A stretch of 64,000 nucleotides of DNA from CAXXOK01 sp963678055. GTDB lineage: Bacteria > Bacillota > Clostridia > Christensenellales > Aristaeellaceae. A program made the position numbers and the translations under genes. The stretch is taken from the NCBI GenBank assembly GCA_963678055.1, contig OY782679.1, positions 1-64,000 on the forward strand. Reading direction: 5' to 3'. The notes below the pieces were generated by a model. The model was not told the origin of the DNA. It saw only the letters and a list, made by a program, of their open reading frames with translations, and ran no database searches. Position 1 is the stretch's first letter. The number at the start of each line of letters is the position of its first letter. Positions 43,454 through 51,920 of this stretch are shown here, one piece after another.

Positions 43454-43473
43454 TGCTATACTGTGTATACAGT
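43454..43473 (+). promoter_or_regulatory. Extended -10 promoter overlapping an inverted repeat, moxR operon
   Basis: TGcTATACT (TATACT 43457-43462) lies about 38 bases before the moxR ATG. ACTGT-GTAT-ACAGT (43460-43473) is a perfect 5+4+5 inverted repeat overlapping the -10 end, so it could act as an operator. Confidence 0.5.
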
Positions 43474-43499
43474 TCAAACAGAAAGATCAGGTGCGTTCC

Positions 43500-44444
43500 A
43501 TGCAAACAGCCGCATTCGCTAAAGCCGTACAGGAAAATATTGCCCGGGTCATCGTCGGGAAACAAGTGATTATCGAAAAGATGATGGCTGCGGTCATCGC
43601 CAGAGGCCATGTGCTGCTGGAAGATGTGCCCGGCACGGGCAAAACCATGCTGTCCAAAAGCCTGGCCAAGTCGCTTTCGTGCCGCTTTGCCCGCATACAG
43701 TTCACACCGGATTTGATGCCCTCCGACATTACAGGCTCTAGCGTATACCAACCATCGACCGGCGAATTTCAGTTTCAGCCGGGGCCGGTGTTTACCAATA
43801 TTCTGCTTGCCGATGAAATCAACCGCGCCACCCCGCGTACACAATCGGCGCTGCTGGAATGCATGGAGGAACGTCAGGTTTCAGAAAGCGGCATCACCCG
43901 CACCCTGGAAGAACCCTTTTTGGTCGTCGCCACGCAAAACCCGGTGGAAATTCAAGGAACCTTCGCCCTACCGGAAGCCCAGCTTGACCGCTTTTTGATG
44001 CGGCTGTCGCTGGGCTACCCCGAAGGCGACGAGGCCGTGACCATTTTAAGCCGTTTTCTAAACAGCGATCCCGTGACCGCGCTTGCAGCCGTCGCCAGCG
44101 GAGATGATTTGGTCGCCGCGCAAGCTGCCTGCCCCGCAGTGCAGGTGTCCGTGCCGGTGATGGAATACATCGCCGCGCTGTGCGCGTTTACCCGCAAACT
44201 GCCCCAGGTTATGCTGGGTGCCAGTCCGCGCGGTATGCTGGCTCTGATGCGGGCTTCGCAGGCCCTGGCGCTGATTCGCGGGCGCGATTTTGTCACCCCG
44301 GACGATGTGAAAACCCTTGCCGTACCGGTGCTTGCCCACCGCGTGATCCTGCGCGGCGTATACGGCAAAACCGATGCCGGGCAGGCCGCCGTGCTGGAGG
44401 CCCTGAAAGCCGTGCCCGTGCCCACCGAGAACCCGGACGCATGA
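43500..44444 (+). CDS. MoxR-family AAA+ ATPase
   Basis: A 314-residue AAA+ ATPase. Walker A LLEDVPGTGKTMLSK (about 38-52), RIQFTPDLMPSDITG, Walker B NILLADEINRATPRTQSALLECMEE (near 98-122), and sensor-1 LVVATQNPVE, complete the MoxR signature. Family members are chaperone-like and work with VWA or DUF58 proteins in complex assembly or maturation. The ATG at 43500 follows AGGTG; a GTG at 43491 is less well placed. Its stop overlaps the DUF58 start (ATGA), the usual MoxR-DUF58 pair. Confidence 0.95.
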   Translation: MQTAAFAKAVQENIARVIVGKQVIIEKMMAAVIARGHVLLEDVPGTGKTMLSKSLAKSLSCRFARIQFTPDLMPSDITGSSVYQPSTGEFQFQPGPVFTNILLADEINRATPRTQSALLECMEERQVSESGITRTLEEPFLVVATQNPVEIQGTFALPEAQLDRFLMRLSLGYPEGDEAVTILSRFLNSDPVTALAAVASGDDLVAAQAACPAVQVSVPVMEYIAALCAFTRKLPQVMLGASPRGMLALMRASQALALIRGRDFVTPDDVKTLAVPVLAHRVILRGVYGKTDAGQAAVLEALKAVPVPTENPDA

Positions 44445-45529
44445 GTATTTTCACCCTCCTGATTGTCACGGGGGGATTCATCCTCTTGCAGGGCTGGCTG
44501 ATCGGCAAATCCGCCCTGCGCGGCGTAAGCTATGAGCGGCGCTTTTCCAAAGTCAGCGGGCATGAGGGGGAAACGGTGGAGATGATCGAGGTCATCCGCA
44601 ACCGCAAGTTTCTGCCCGTGCCCTGGGTGAAGGCTGAAAGCCGCATCTCCCAGCACCTGCGGTTTCAATCCGATGCCGCCACCCGCGTGTCCGGCGAGCG
44701 CTACCATAAAAGCGTATTTTATCTAAAGCCCTATCAGCAAATTACACGCACCCACCATGTCACCCTGCAAAAACGCGGCTATTACAAAGCCGGGTCTGTT
44801 TCCCTGCAGGCGGGCGACCTGTTTGCCATTGCCATGCCCTGCATACAGGCGGATACCGGTGCGGCGATCGAGGTATATCCCCGGCTGCTCTCCCCCGATG
44901 ACATGCCCCTGCCCTCCACACGCTGGCAAGGCGACCTGCTGGTCAAGCGCTGGATTCTCCCCGACCCCGTGTGGGTTGGCGGCATCCGCCCCTATGCGCC
45001 GGGCGACGAGCGCAAGGATATTCACTGGCGGGCCACGGCGCGCACAGGGCAGTTGCAGGTGAAGGTGCACGAAAAGACTGCCGACCCCAAAATGCTGGTG
45101 GTCATCAACACACAGATGACCGAAACCCAGTGGGGCGACCTGATGGAGTACGAACAGCAGGTCGTGGAGACCATGATCTCACTGACGGCAACCCTGTGCC
45201 TGAACGCCCTCAAAGGCGGGGTGGAAGCCGGGTTTGCCGTGAACGTTCCCGTGGACGAGGAGGACGGCCCTACGGTGTTGCTGCCCGCACGCTCCAGCCA
45301 GCGCGAGGGGGAAATCCTTTCAGCGCTTGCACACCTGACCATCAAACGTACGCGTACTATATTAAAAGTGCTGGACGACCTGTGCAGCCACACGGGACTG
45401 GATATTCTTCTGCTGTCGGTGTATGATTCCGCCTTGTTGCAGGAAAGGCTAAGTGCACTGCGCCGCGCGGGCAACACCGCCGCCTTACAGCTGATTGACC
45501 GGCAAAGCGCAGAGGAGGCCGCCTCATGA
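44441..45529 (+). CDS. DUF58-domain protein
   Basis: About 362 residues. A membrane anchor at 3-19 (FTLLIVTGGFILLQGWL) is followed by extracytoplasmic beta-rich sequence. The family-defining stretch GGIRPYAPGDERKDIHWRATARTGQLQVKVHEKTADPKM (positions about 185-225, quoted in parts: GIRPYAPGDE, DIHWRATAR, QLQVKVHE) is the DUF58 core. It overlaps moxR by four bases and the next gene by four, so the three genes are one translational unit. Probably a MoxR client or partner at the cell surface; function unknown. Confidence 0.9.
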   Translation: MSIFTLLIVTGGFILLQGWLIGKSALRGVSYERRFSKVSGHEGETVEMIEVIRNRKFLPVPWVKAESRISQHLRFQSDAATRVSGERYHKSVFYLKPYQQITRTHHVTLQKRGYYKAGSVSLQAGDLFAIAMPCIQADTGAAIEVYPRLLSPDDMPLPSTRWQGDLLVKRWILPDPVWVGGIRPYAPGDERKDIHWRATARTGQLQVKVHEKTADPKMLVVINTQMTETQWGDLMEYEQQVVETMISLTATLCLNALKGGVEAGFAVNVPVDEEDGPTVLLPARSSQREGEILSALAHLTIKRTRTILKVLDDLCSHTGLDILLLSVYDSALLQERLSALRRAGNTAALQLIDRQSAEEAAS

Positions 45530-46770
45530 ATAAAAAAATAACGCCCAAGCTGTATGCTGCGCTCGTCTGCTTTATTGCGTTGGAACCGCTATACCTGCTG
45601 GCGGCATCGGCACTCATCCCCAGCCGCTGGTGGCTGGCAATCGTTTTGCCCTTGCCCACCCTGCTGCTTACCGGCCTTACCGGGCTATTGCCCGCCAAAC
45701 GGCGCACCCTGGCCCTCATCCTCAGCATCGCCATCATGGCGGCCATGTGTACGCTGTTGTTCCTGGAAAACCTGCTGCCGGGCATCGTGCTGTTTGTACT
45801 CTGCGTATTCCAGATGCTTTTGTTTCTGCCCGCCATGGCACGTCCCGCGCACGAGGAATGGTCGATGCGGCTGCTTTCGGCAGGCCTTGCCGTGCATATC
45901 GGCGCGCAGTTTGTTAAGGATTTACCCCTGTTCACCCACGCCGCAGCGCTGCTGACCTGGGCGTTCGTGATCTATCTGTTCATGCTTTTGTTCTCCTTTA
46001 ACCGTATGACACTGGCCGCAACCGGCTCCACCACGGGCAAAACGCTGCTGCGACATAACCGCAGGCTGCTGACCGTGTTGAGTTTACTGATATTGCTGCT
46101 GACCAACATCCGCGGCATCGGCCAAGCGATACGCCGGGCGATTGCCTGGGTTATCGTACAGATCACCGCCCTGCTTGCCTGGTTTGGGTCTTTGCTGCCC
46201 CAGCAAGACCCCGGTGGCGGTGCACAGGAGTCCCTCCCGCTTGAAGGCTTGATGGAAGAAGCCACCGAGCCCAACGTGTTTTCGCAGATTATGGATGTTG
46301 TTCTAATCGTGTTCGGCGTGCTGGTCGCCGCCGTATTGGTGTTTTTTGTCGGCAAGCAGCTCATCAAACTCTTGCGCAAAGCCTTTCGCGCACTGGCAGA
46401 CAGGCTTCGGCTTTTCAAGCAGCGGATTACCGCCGATTACGAAGACCAATCCGAAACCTTGCTGGATTGGAGCGAGGTAAAAACCGCCGCCGTCAAGCGC
46501 ATGCAGCGCATCCGAAATCGACTGCGCCCAACCTCGTGGGAAGCACTCGCCCCCGACCAGCGCGTGCGCCGGGTGTATCGGTTGCTACTGCGCCACATCG
46601 ATAACCCGGACCCTGCCCTGACCGCGCAGGAAGTGCTGCAAAGCGGCGCACTGCCCCTGCCCGGCGATGCCGTACCGACCGCCGCCGCGCTTTACGACCG
46701 TGCCCGCTACTCCACCCACCCCATCGCCCCCAAGGAGGCCGACGAGCTGCGCAGGCAGGCCGGTGTATAG
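45526..46770 (+). CDS. Polytopic membrane protein with C-terminal DUF4129-like domain
   Basis: A 414-residue protein with about seven hydrophobic segments (residues 8-30, 37-53, 60-78, 80-100, 115-150, 165-225 region and 260-285). Its cytosolic C-terminus (about 330-414) ends WEALAPDQRVRRVYRLLLRHID...DRARYSTHPIAPKEADELRR, the DUF4129 pattern. In Clostridia such proteins, sometimes fused to a transglutaminase domain, complete the MoxR-DUF58 operon; no transglutaminase domain is present here. It is the last gene before an AT-rich island. Confidence 0.8.
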   Translation: MNKKITPKLYAALVCFIALEPLYLLAASALIPSRWWLAIVLPLPTLLLTGLTGLLPAKRRTLALILSIAIMAAMCTLLFLENLLPGIVLFVLCVFQMLLFLPAMARPAHEEWSMRLLSAGLAVHIGAQFVKDLPLFTHAAALLTWAFVIYLFMLLFSFNRMTLAATGSTTGKTLLRHNRRLLTVLSLLILLLTNIRGIGQAIRRAIAWVIVQITALLAWFGSLLPQQDPGGGAQESLPLEGLMEEATEPNVFSQIMDVVLIVFGVLVAAVLVFFVGKQLIKLLRKAFRALADRLRLFKQRITADYEDQSETLLDWSEVKTAAVKRMQRIRNRLRPTSWEALAPDQRVRRVYRLLLRHIDNPDPALTAQEVLQSGALPLPGDAVPTAAALYDRARYSTHPIAPKEADELRRQAGV

Positions 46771-46816
46771 GCATACAAAGTTATTTAATCTTGTTTGCAT
46801 GATATTTTACAACAAA

Positions 46817-46927
46817 AATAATGCAACGACCCTATAATCGCCTATACTTTATGTTAGTTTCCATGCATTAGTCTAAACAAGCAATGGCCGTCAGATGCAA
46901 GTATATAAAGACATATGTTGCATTATT
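46817..46927. repeat. Separated inverted repeat in AT-rich intergenic region
   Basis: AATAATGCAAC (46817-46827) and its exact reverse complement GTTGCATTATT (46917-46927) flank 89 bases in the 212-base stretch between the DUF4129 gene and the promoter at 46983. No coding potential or terminator T-run is seen. The repeat lies at the left edge of the AT-rich island, so it could be a mobile-element relic or a regulatory structure. Confidence 0.45.
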
Positions 46928-46982
46928 CAACGGCGCGACTTAAGTAAATGACTTCGATCGCACATTATTGTGTTATATAGAG

Positions 46983-47011
46983 TTGACAAGAGTCGCGACA
47001 TGTGCTAGAGT
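46983..47011 (+). promoter_or_regulatory. Promoter for AT-rich two-gene cassette
   Basis: Perfect TTGACA (46983-46988), 17-base spacer and extended -10 TGcTAGAGT (TAGAGT 47006-47011), 31 bases before the GTG start. The spacer contains an 8-base palindrome GTCGCGAC (46992-46999), a possible operator, e.g. for the winged-helix protein encoded next. Confidence 0.65.
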
Positions 47012-47042
47012 AATGTAGAGATAGTGGACAGGAGGAATTGTA

Positions 47043-47843
47043 GTGGAAAGAAAAGTTACTAAATCTAAGCCAAAAAGTAGAGAATACCCTGCTGCAACTC
47101 TTAGTAAGGCGATAAGATTCATTGAGATACTTAAGGATTATGTTCCTCACAAGCCGATTTCGTATAAGATTGCAGCAGAAGCACATGGCGTAAACACAAC
47201 AACAAAATCATTCAGGTACACTTTAAGTGCTGCGAAACAATATGGTCTAGTCTCGACAGCATCTGGGAAGACTATAACATTCTTGGATCCTGCCAAGCGG
47301 CTCATCAACTCAATGGAGAGTCCGGAGTCAATACATATGTTGAAACTTAACTGTTTTAAGAATCCTTCATTAAACAGTGAGTTGATTTCTCAACTTAGCG
47401 GCCAGTCTATTCCAAGCTTATCTGCACTAGAAAAAATACTTGTAGAGCAGTATAAAATTGTCTCTTCTGTATCGAAAGTAGCTGCTTCAACGTTTTTAGA
47501 TACTGCTGAAGAAGTCGGTGCTATACAAAATGGAATTCTCGACCTTAACATAGAGACATTGCATGATAGTGATGATGAAGAATATGGAGATGACAACAAT
47601 CAAGAAAGCGACAGACAACTCACTGATATAACACCTCCTTCCGAGCCTATTAACCAAGAATTATCACCTCCCAAAGGAGAATTTGCCGCACCTTTGAATA
47701 TTCCATTTGGTGATAAACGTAGAGCCGTTCTTCATATGCCAATTGATGCAAGCAAGGATGATGCTGAATATGTCAAAGATATGATTGTTCTGATGTTTAG
47801 ACGTGTATATGGAGTGCAAGAGGATACTTCTGGTGGAGAATAA
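47043..47843 (+). CDS. Winged-helix protein, DUF5343-like
   Basis: A 266-residue, AT-rich gene starting with GTG, 8 bases after GGAGG. The N-terminal 85 residues (YPAATLSKAIRFIEILKDYV...SFRYTLSAAKQYGLVSTASGKTITF) form a winged-helix type HTH with the DUF5343 look. The central region (90-190) is helical; residues about 185-220 are acidic and low-complexity; the end, FGDKRRAVLHMPIDASKDDAEYVKDMIVLMFRRVYG, resembles the C-terminal strand-helix of antitoxin-like regulators. It overlaps the next gene by about 11-40 bases. Function unknown; it may regulate or tether the PLD-like partner. Confidence 0.65.
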   Translation: MERKVTKSKPKSREYPAATLSKAIRFIEILKDYVPHKPISYKIAAEAHGVNTTTKSFRYTLSAAKQYGLVSTASGKTITFLDPAKRLINSMESPESIHMLKLNCFKNPSLNSELISQLSGQSIPSLSALEKILVEQYKIVSSVSKVAASTFLDTAEEVGAIQNGILDLNIETLHDSDDEEYGDDNNQESDRQLTDITPPSEPINQELSPPKGEFAAPLNIPFGDKRRAVLHMPIDASKDDAEYVKDMIVLMFRRVYGVQEDTSGGE

Positions 47844-48816
47844 TCATCAAGGAAGTACATATGATCACCTTTTCTTTATATCAGACGAAGAGGTGAACTC
47901 TACCGTTTATGACCTGTGTACTATGTACGACACTATAGACGAGTATGGTTTAACTCACTCTCAAACTTATGAAAAGAAATATGTTTCAGAACGAGTCTTT
48001 GAGTTTTTGTTGGAAATTGGCTTTATTGATGATGGTGACCATTATATTTCTAGTGACGGAAAAGAATACTTCGAAACATTATTTATCCATATGGAAGAAG
48101 TTACAGCTGCTAACTTCATGCAAAGAAAGTTATTAATACATCCTGTTGTAAACCTTATCGGTCAGGTTTTCTATGGAAGGGGTCAGATAGCTGTTGAACA
48201 ACTTAAGACGTTATTAAACTATCATAAAGTCTCTGAAGGAGAGGTCGATTATAGAAATACAGTGTCATTACTTGAATTTCTCAATAGACACAAGATTGTT
48301 GTATATAACCGAAAGAAGAAAAGTTTTAGAGTCGTAGAACCAGCAAACACTGACACTCCTATTGTCCAATATTTTATTAACCCAAGTACTCCGTTTAGCA
48401 ATATTTATAACATGAGAAAAGTTTTACGGGCCAGCAAAGGTGAAGTCGTTTGGATAGATAAACATTTTCGTAAAGAAGGGTTTGAACTTATTATTGATGG
48501 TTTGGCTTATGATGAGGTCAAGTCTATAACAATTATATCTGGATCTGAACACTGCACACAAAGTGCAAAAACAGATTTTGTAGCACTCAGAAACGAGCTT
48601 CACGAACGCAGTATTGTGCTCATGTGGAGAATTGTCACAGATACTTCATTTCTAAGCAAATGGCATGATAGATGGTTGGTATCAGAGACATCCTGTTACA
48701 ACATTCCTCCCATATTATCAATCATTCGTGGTCAGCGCTCTGACATTATCAAAACCAACGAAAAGCTTGATATAAAACCTTTTATTGATGTAAGTAGAGT
48801 TATGGAAATTCTATAA
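47833..48816 (+). CDS. Winged-helix plus PLD-like domain protein, candidate effector
   Basis: About 327 residues, AT-rich. The N-terminal 170 residues contain two winged-helix-like blocks (YVSERVFEFLLEIGFIDDGDHY and VSLLEFLNRHKIVVYNRKKK). The C-terminal 130 residues resemble a phospholipase-D-like fold: GEVVWIDKHFRKEGFELIIDGL, VKSITIISGSEH, and WHDRWLVSETSCYNIPPILSIIRGQRSDI split across the end; HDRW takes the place of HxK. A GTG at 47833, 9 bases after AGAGG, is preferred; GTG 47803 and ATG 47809 are alternatives. The coupled pair looks like a self-contained acquired module, plausibly nuclease-based defence, but this is inference. Confidence 0.55.
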   Translation: MENNHQGSTYDHLFFISDEEVNSTVYDLCTMYDTIDEYGLTHSQTYEKKYVSERVFEFLLEIGFIDDGDHYISSDGKEYFETLFIHMEEVTAANFMQRKLLIHPVVNLIGQVFYGRGQIAVEQLKTLLNYHKVSEGEVDYRNTVSLLEFLNRHKIVVYNRKKKSFRVVEPANTDTPIVQYFINPSTPFSNIYNMRKVLRASKGEVVWIDKHFRKEGFELIIDGLAYDEVKSITIISGSEHCTQSAKTDFVALRNELHERSIVLMWRIVTDTSFLSKWHDRWLVSETSCYNIPPILSIIRGQRSDIIKTNEKLDIKPFIDVSRVMEIL

Positions 48817-48840
48817 GTAAAAAATCCATTGATTGCGTTT

Positions 48841-49113
48841 TTTAGTTTCTGTTAATGATGAAATTTCACGCAGGTAATCGCCGACCGGAAACCTTGAATG
48901 ATGTTGGATTCGCTTTTCTCAGATTGTGTTTGCAAAATTAGTAGTCGTTGCAGCGCTGTATTGAGAATTAGCAAGCTCAAGATGGGAAATATCGACAGCA
49001 TGCGATGGATACAATCGGCATCTAGGCAGGCCCCACATATTTCCAAAGCCCATTCTCTCATCAAGGTTTAACCATGTTTTAAGCCAATCCTCCGTTGTTT
49101 GCCCAGGCAGGCT
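48841..49113 (-). pseudogene. Decayed reading frame at the right edge of the AT-rich island
   Basis: Between the PLD-like gene and the flavodoxin gene lies about 340 bases without an intact gene. On the minus strand one frame reads SLPGQTTEDWLKTWLNLDE..., GNMWGLPRCRLYPSHAVDIS..., ANTI, a TGA at about 48919, then EKRIQHHSRFPVGDYLREIS, i.e. roughly 90 protein-like codons with one internal stop and no start. I do not recognise the family. It could be a remnant left by the insertion of the island. A 70-codon ATG frame overlapping it in another register is less protein-like. Confidence 0.3.
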
Positions 49114-49114
49114 A

Positions 49115-49123
49115 TGCTATACT
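49115..49123 (+). promoter_or_regulatory. Extended -10 promoter for flavodoxin gene
   Basis: TGcTATACT (TATACT 49118-49123), about 38 bases before the ATG at 49161. The same nine bases form the moxR promoter core. Confidence 0.55.
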
Positions 49124-49160
49124 CAGCGTATTAAGTCGTGACAGTGAAAGGAGCAACTCC

Positions 49161-49640
49161 ATGAATATCGGCATTATCGTCTACTCCGAGACCGGCAACA
49201 ACCTGTCTGTTGCACAGCGAGTGGCGGACACCTTGAACGCCGCTGGCCATATGGCGGAAATCAAGCAAGTGACCATTGCAAAAAGGGAAAACGCGAGTGC
49301 CGCGGTGACGCTCAAGGGCATTCCCTCCACCGACGGGTATGACATGCTGATCTTTGGCGCGCCTGTACAGGCGTTTTCGCTGTGCCGCGCGATGACACTG
49401 TACTTAAAGCAGCTGGGCAGCATCGAGGGCATCCCGGTCGGTTGCTTTAACACCCAGGGCCTGAGCAAAAAGTGGATGGGCGGCAACCGCGCCTTTAAAA
49501 CCATGCAAACCCTGCTGCTTGCAAGCGGCGCGGCAAGCGTTACGCGCGTGGGCCATGTGCACTGGAAAGCAAAGGATCGCGACCAGCAGATTGCCGATCT
49601 GGTCTCCGGCGCAGCCCGGTTTGCCGCAACGGCGAAATAA
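49161..49640 (+). CDS. Flavodoxin-family protein
   Basis: A 159-residue short-chain flavodoxin-like protein. The FMN phosphate-binding loop IVYSETGNNLSVAQRVADTL is at 6-25, and the ring-contact loops FGAPVQAFSLCRAM and FNTQGLSKKWMGGNRAFKTM follow in the expected order. Such proteins shuttle electrons at low potential or bind FMN as oxidoreductases; the partner is unknown. AAAGGAG lies 8 bases before the ATG. It has its own promoter and a bidirectional terminator, so it is a single-gene unit. Composition is again GC-rich. Confidence 0.9.
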   Translation: MNIGIIVYSETGNNLSVAQRVADTLNAAGHMAEIKQVTIAKRENASAAVTLKGIPSTDGYDMLIFGAPVQAFSLCRAMTLYLKQLGSIEGIPVGCFNTQGLSKKWMGGNRAFKTMQTLLLASGAASVTRVGHVHWKAKDRDQQIADLVSGAARFAATAK

Positions 49641-49658
49641 GAAAAGCCTGACAATACA

Positions 49659-49689
49659 AAAACCCCCGGCAATCCTGCCGGGGTTTTTG
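49659..49689. terminator. Bidirectional terminator
   Basis: AAAAACCCCCGGCA (49659-49672) pairs with TGCCGGGGTTTTT (49677-49689) over a four-base loop. It ends both the flavodoxin transcript and the converging LCP-membrane protein transcript. Confidence 0.9.
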
Positions 49690-49700
49690 CTGCTAACTTT

Positions 49701-50576
49701 TTAGTCGTGATCGGCGGCCCAGAGTGCCGTATTGTACCGGCGCAAGGGCAATATCAGGATGTAGGATACGATCATCAGCCCAGACAGCACCAGCGTAGCG
49801 GTATGGAATTTCACGCTAAACACCGCTTCTACGCTTAGCAGGTTGGCGGCCAGCAAAATCAGCTCCTGATAGGAAACCACACACAGCGCGACACACAGCA
49901 CTAGCGTGGGCAGCCACAGGAGCAGGTTTTTCCGGCGCAGGGTGCGCTGCGCGCCTTTCTTTGGTAGGCGTTCAAACCCAAAGCGATGGGCCCCCGTTTG
50001 AAACACGCCCCACAGATACAGCGCCAGGCAGGCCACAAACAAAACCGCCAGCACAAGGCCGCCGCCCAGCACCCCGGCATCCACCCAAACGGGTTTGCCC
50101 ATAATCAGGCGCGGGATGGCCGCAAACACGGTCGCGATGGCCGAAGCGATCCAGCTGGGTGCGCCAAGCAAGGCTTGCAGGGCCGCAAACACATTGTCCA
50201 TCGCCCACAGCGGAATCAGTATAAATGCAGACAGCACAATCAGCGGTAGCACTTTCACACCCAGCAGCTGGGCGCGGCCCAGAAAGCTCTGGTGCCAGGG
50301 CTTTTCGCGGTTGCACAGCGATTGCAGGGTCAGAGGTGCGGACGCATCCCTGGCATAGGCGGCGATGGTTGCGCCGTAGCGAATACGCACGGGGCCAACC
50401 ACCGTATACCACAGCAACGGGGAAAACACGACCAGGACTTTAGACCAGGTGCCAAGCGGCAGAAAATACGCAAGGCAAAAGGGAATCCACAGCACAAGGC
50501 GCGGTATAAGCGACACCAAGGTCAGCCGTAGCAAGGCAAAATAACGCAGCGGAGCGCTGCCGGATGTTGTAGACAT
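49701..50576 (-). CDS. Polytopic membrane protein of unknown function
   Basis: About 291 residues with six hydrophobic segments (SLIPRLVLWIPFCLAYFLPLG, LLWYTVVGPVRIRYGATIAAY, VLPLIVLSAFILIPLW, GVLGGGLVLAVLFVACLALYLW, LLLWLPTLVLCVALCVVSYQELI, TATLVLSGLMIVSYILIL), the first pair flanking a cytosolic loop (REKPWHQSF). This looks like the DUF975/YesL-type integral membrane families but no firm assignment is possible. GGAG lies 6 bases before the ATG at 50576. It directly follows the LCP-family gene, with the stop codons interleaved, so it may serve the same envelope process. Confidence 0.7.
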   Translation of the reverse strand: MSTTSGSAPLRYFALLRLTLVSLIPRLVLWIPFCLAYFLPLGTWSKVLVVFSPLLWYTVVGPVRIRYGATIAAYARDASAPLTLQSLCNREKPWHQSFLGRAQLLGVKVLPLIVLSAFILIPLWAMDNVFAALQALLGAPSWIASAIATVFAAIPRLIMGKPVWVDAGVLGGGLVLAVLFVACLALYLWGVFQTGAHRFGFERLPKKGAQRTLRRKNLLLWLPTLVLCVALCVVSYQELILLAANLLSVEAVFSVKFHTATLVLSGLMIVSYILILPLRRYNTALWAADHD

Positions 50577-50578
50577 CA

Positions 50579-51895
50579 TTATCTCCAATCCAACTGGAAT
50601 TCATTGATATGCGGGTTCTGGTACCAAATCACAGGCTGGGACTTCCAGGGGCGCTGCTCTTCATAGCCGAGGGACGCCGTCAGCTCGATGGCCAGATCGC
50701 GCATGGCAACGCGGGCATATTTCATCTTGGTGATGTCTTTGTGGTCCAGCGAATCGCAGGCCTGTTGGAACCAGTCTATGGTCTCATCATACGCGGCACG
50801 CAGCTGTTGATAGAGGTCTTTTTCTTCGGTGGTCATGGGCGGGTTTTCTGCTTTCAGCTCTGCGAGCAGTTCCGTGCAGAGATTGATGACATGCATGGAG
50901 TAAAATCCCACATCCTCATAAAACTTCGTGTGCTCACGGCTAACATAGGGCATCGGCGATACGGAAACCCCATACACGGCTTGGATCAGCTCGATACGCG
51001 CGTTCTGATCGGTAAAGGTGAAGTTCCAGCCCATGGCCGGATGGTATCCGCCCACCATGGTGTAGGAGTGAATCTCCGGCCCGCCGCTTTTTAGCAGCAG
51101 CGGCGCCAGCGATAGAAATCCCGTGGCTTTCACGCCCGTCATGTTGGTGAACACGCCGTTGGCCGGGTCTGCCAGCGCGTTTAGTACATTCAGGGCGCTG
51201 GCGGAATCGCGCATCAGCTTTTTCATGATAGCGGTGATCATCTCCCGCTGGCGGCGGGTACGGCCCAGGTCGGTACCATCGACCGTGGCATTTTTACGGG
51301 CACGGACATAGTCCATAATGCCCTGACCGTCCAGGTGCTGAAAGCCCTTGGTGTAGCGCCTACCGCTGTCGCCGCCGTAGGACATATCCACTTCATAGTC
51401 AATGCCGCCAAGTGCATCGCCCAGCTTGAACATCGTGCCCATATCTACGGCAAAATAGCCGCTGATTTTGATGCCGCCCAGCAATTTTTCCACCGAAGCC
51501 TGGGTGCGCTCCAGCCCCCGCGCCAGGGTTGTGGCGCAGTTGACCGCGGAGTTGAGCTTGTAAATGCCCCGCACACCCGGCACGATGGTTACCGTATCGC
51601 GCGGGATGGAGACAATATCAATTTTGTTTTGGGTCAGGTTGAACGCTACGACCATGACCGCGTCGGTGTGGCAATCGGTGATGGTGTCCTTGAACGCGCT
51701 GCCCCAGTACCCTTCCCTGCCAAGGTCTATGCCCAGCAAGAGCACATTCAAAATGGTATCGGGGTATGCGATATAGTCGATGGTTTCGCTTGGGAAGATC
51801 AGGGGATTTGTTTTCTCCACCGCCAGTGCCGCAAAGGGCATAACAAGGAGGCAAACGCCCAGCCATAGGCTGATCATCCTGTATTTGAGCCGCAT
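50579..51895 (-). CDS. LytR-CpsA-Psr (LCP) family wall-polymer ligase-like protein
   Basis: A 438-residue protein with an N-terminal signal/anchor (about 5-25), then the LCP domain: LNVLLLGIDLGREG, HTDAVMVVAFNLTQNKIDIVSIPRDTVTIVPGVRG with the diagnostic SIPRD, the Asn/Arg-rich region KLNSAVNCA, and MDYVRARKNATVDGTDLGRTRRQREMI carrying the conserved arginine pair. These enzymes attach teichoic acids or capsule polymers to peptidoglycan using lipid-linked substrates. The C-terminal 160 residues (from about 285) are outside the core. No clear ribosome-binding site precedes the ATG at 51895. Confidence 0.9.
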   Translation of the reverse strand: MRLKYRMISLWLGVCLLVMPFAALAVEKTNPLIFPSETIDYIAYPDTILNVLLLGIDLGREGYWGSAFKDTITDCHTDAVMVVAFNLTQNKIDIVSIPRDTVTIVPGVRGIYKLNSAVNCATTLARGLERTQASVEKLLGGIKISGYFAVDMGTMFKLGDALGGIDYEVDMSYGGDSGRRYTKGFQHLDGQGIMDYVRARKNATVDGTDLGRTRRQREMITAIMKKLMRDSASALNVLNALADPANGVFTNMTGVKATGFLSLAPLLLKSGGPEIHSYTMVGGYHPAMGWNFTFTDQNARIELIQAVYGVSVSPMPYVSREHTKFYEDVGFYSMHVINLCTELLAELKAENPPMTTEEKDLYQQLRAAYDETIDWFQQACDSLDHKDITKMKYARVAMRDLAIELTASLGYEEQRPWKSQPVIWYQNPHINEFQLDWR

Positions 51896-51920
51896 GGTGT
51901 ATAATCACTGCTTTCTAGAT

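Noticed and set aside
44180..44440. Longer N-terminus for the DUF58 protein
   Set aside because: This part overlaps the moxR gene; the ATGA junction at 44441 gives the expected membrane-anchored start.
48852..49064. 70-codon ATG frame in the gap after the PLD-like gene
   Set aside because: No ribosome-binding site, no family, and a different register gives more protein-like residues; treated as part of a decayed region.
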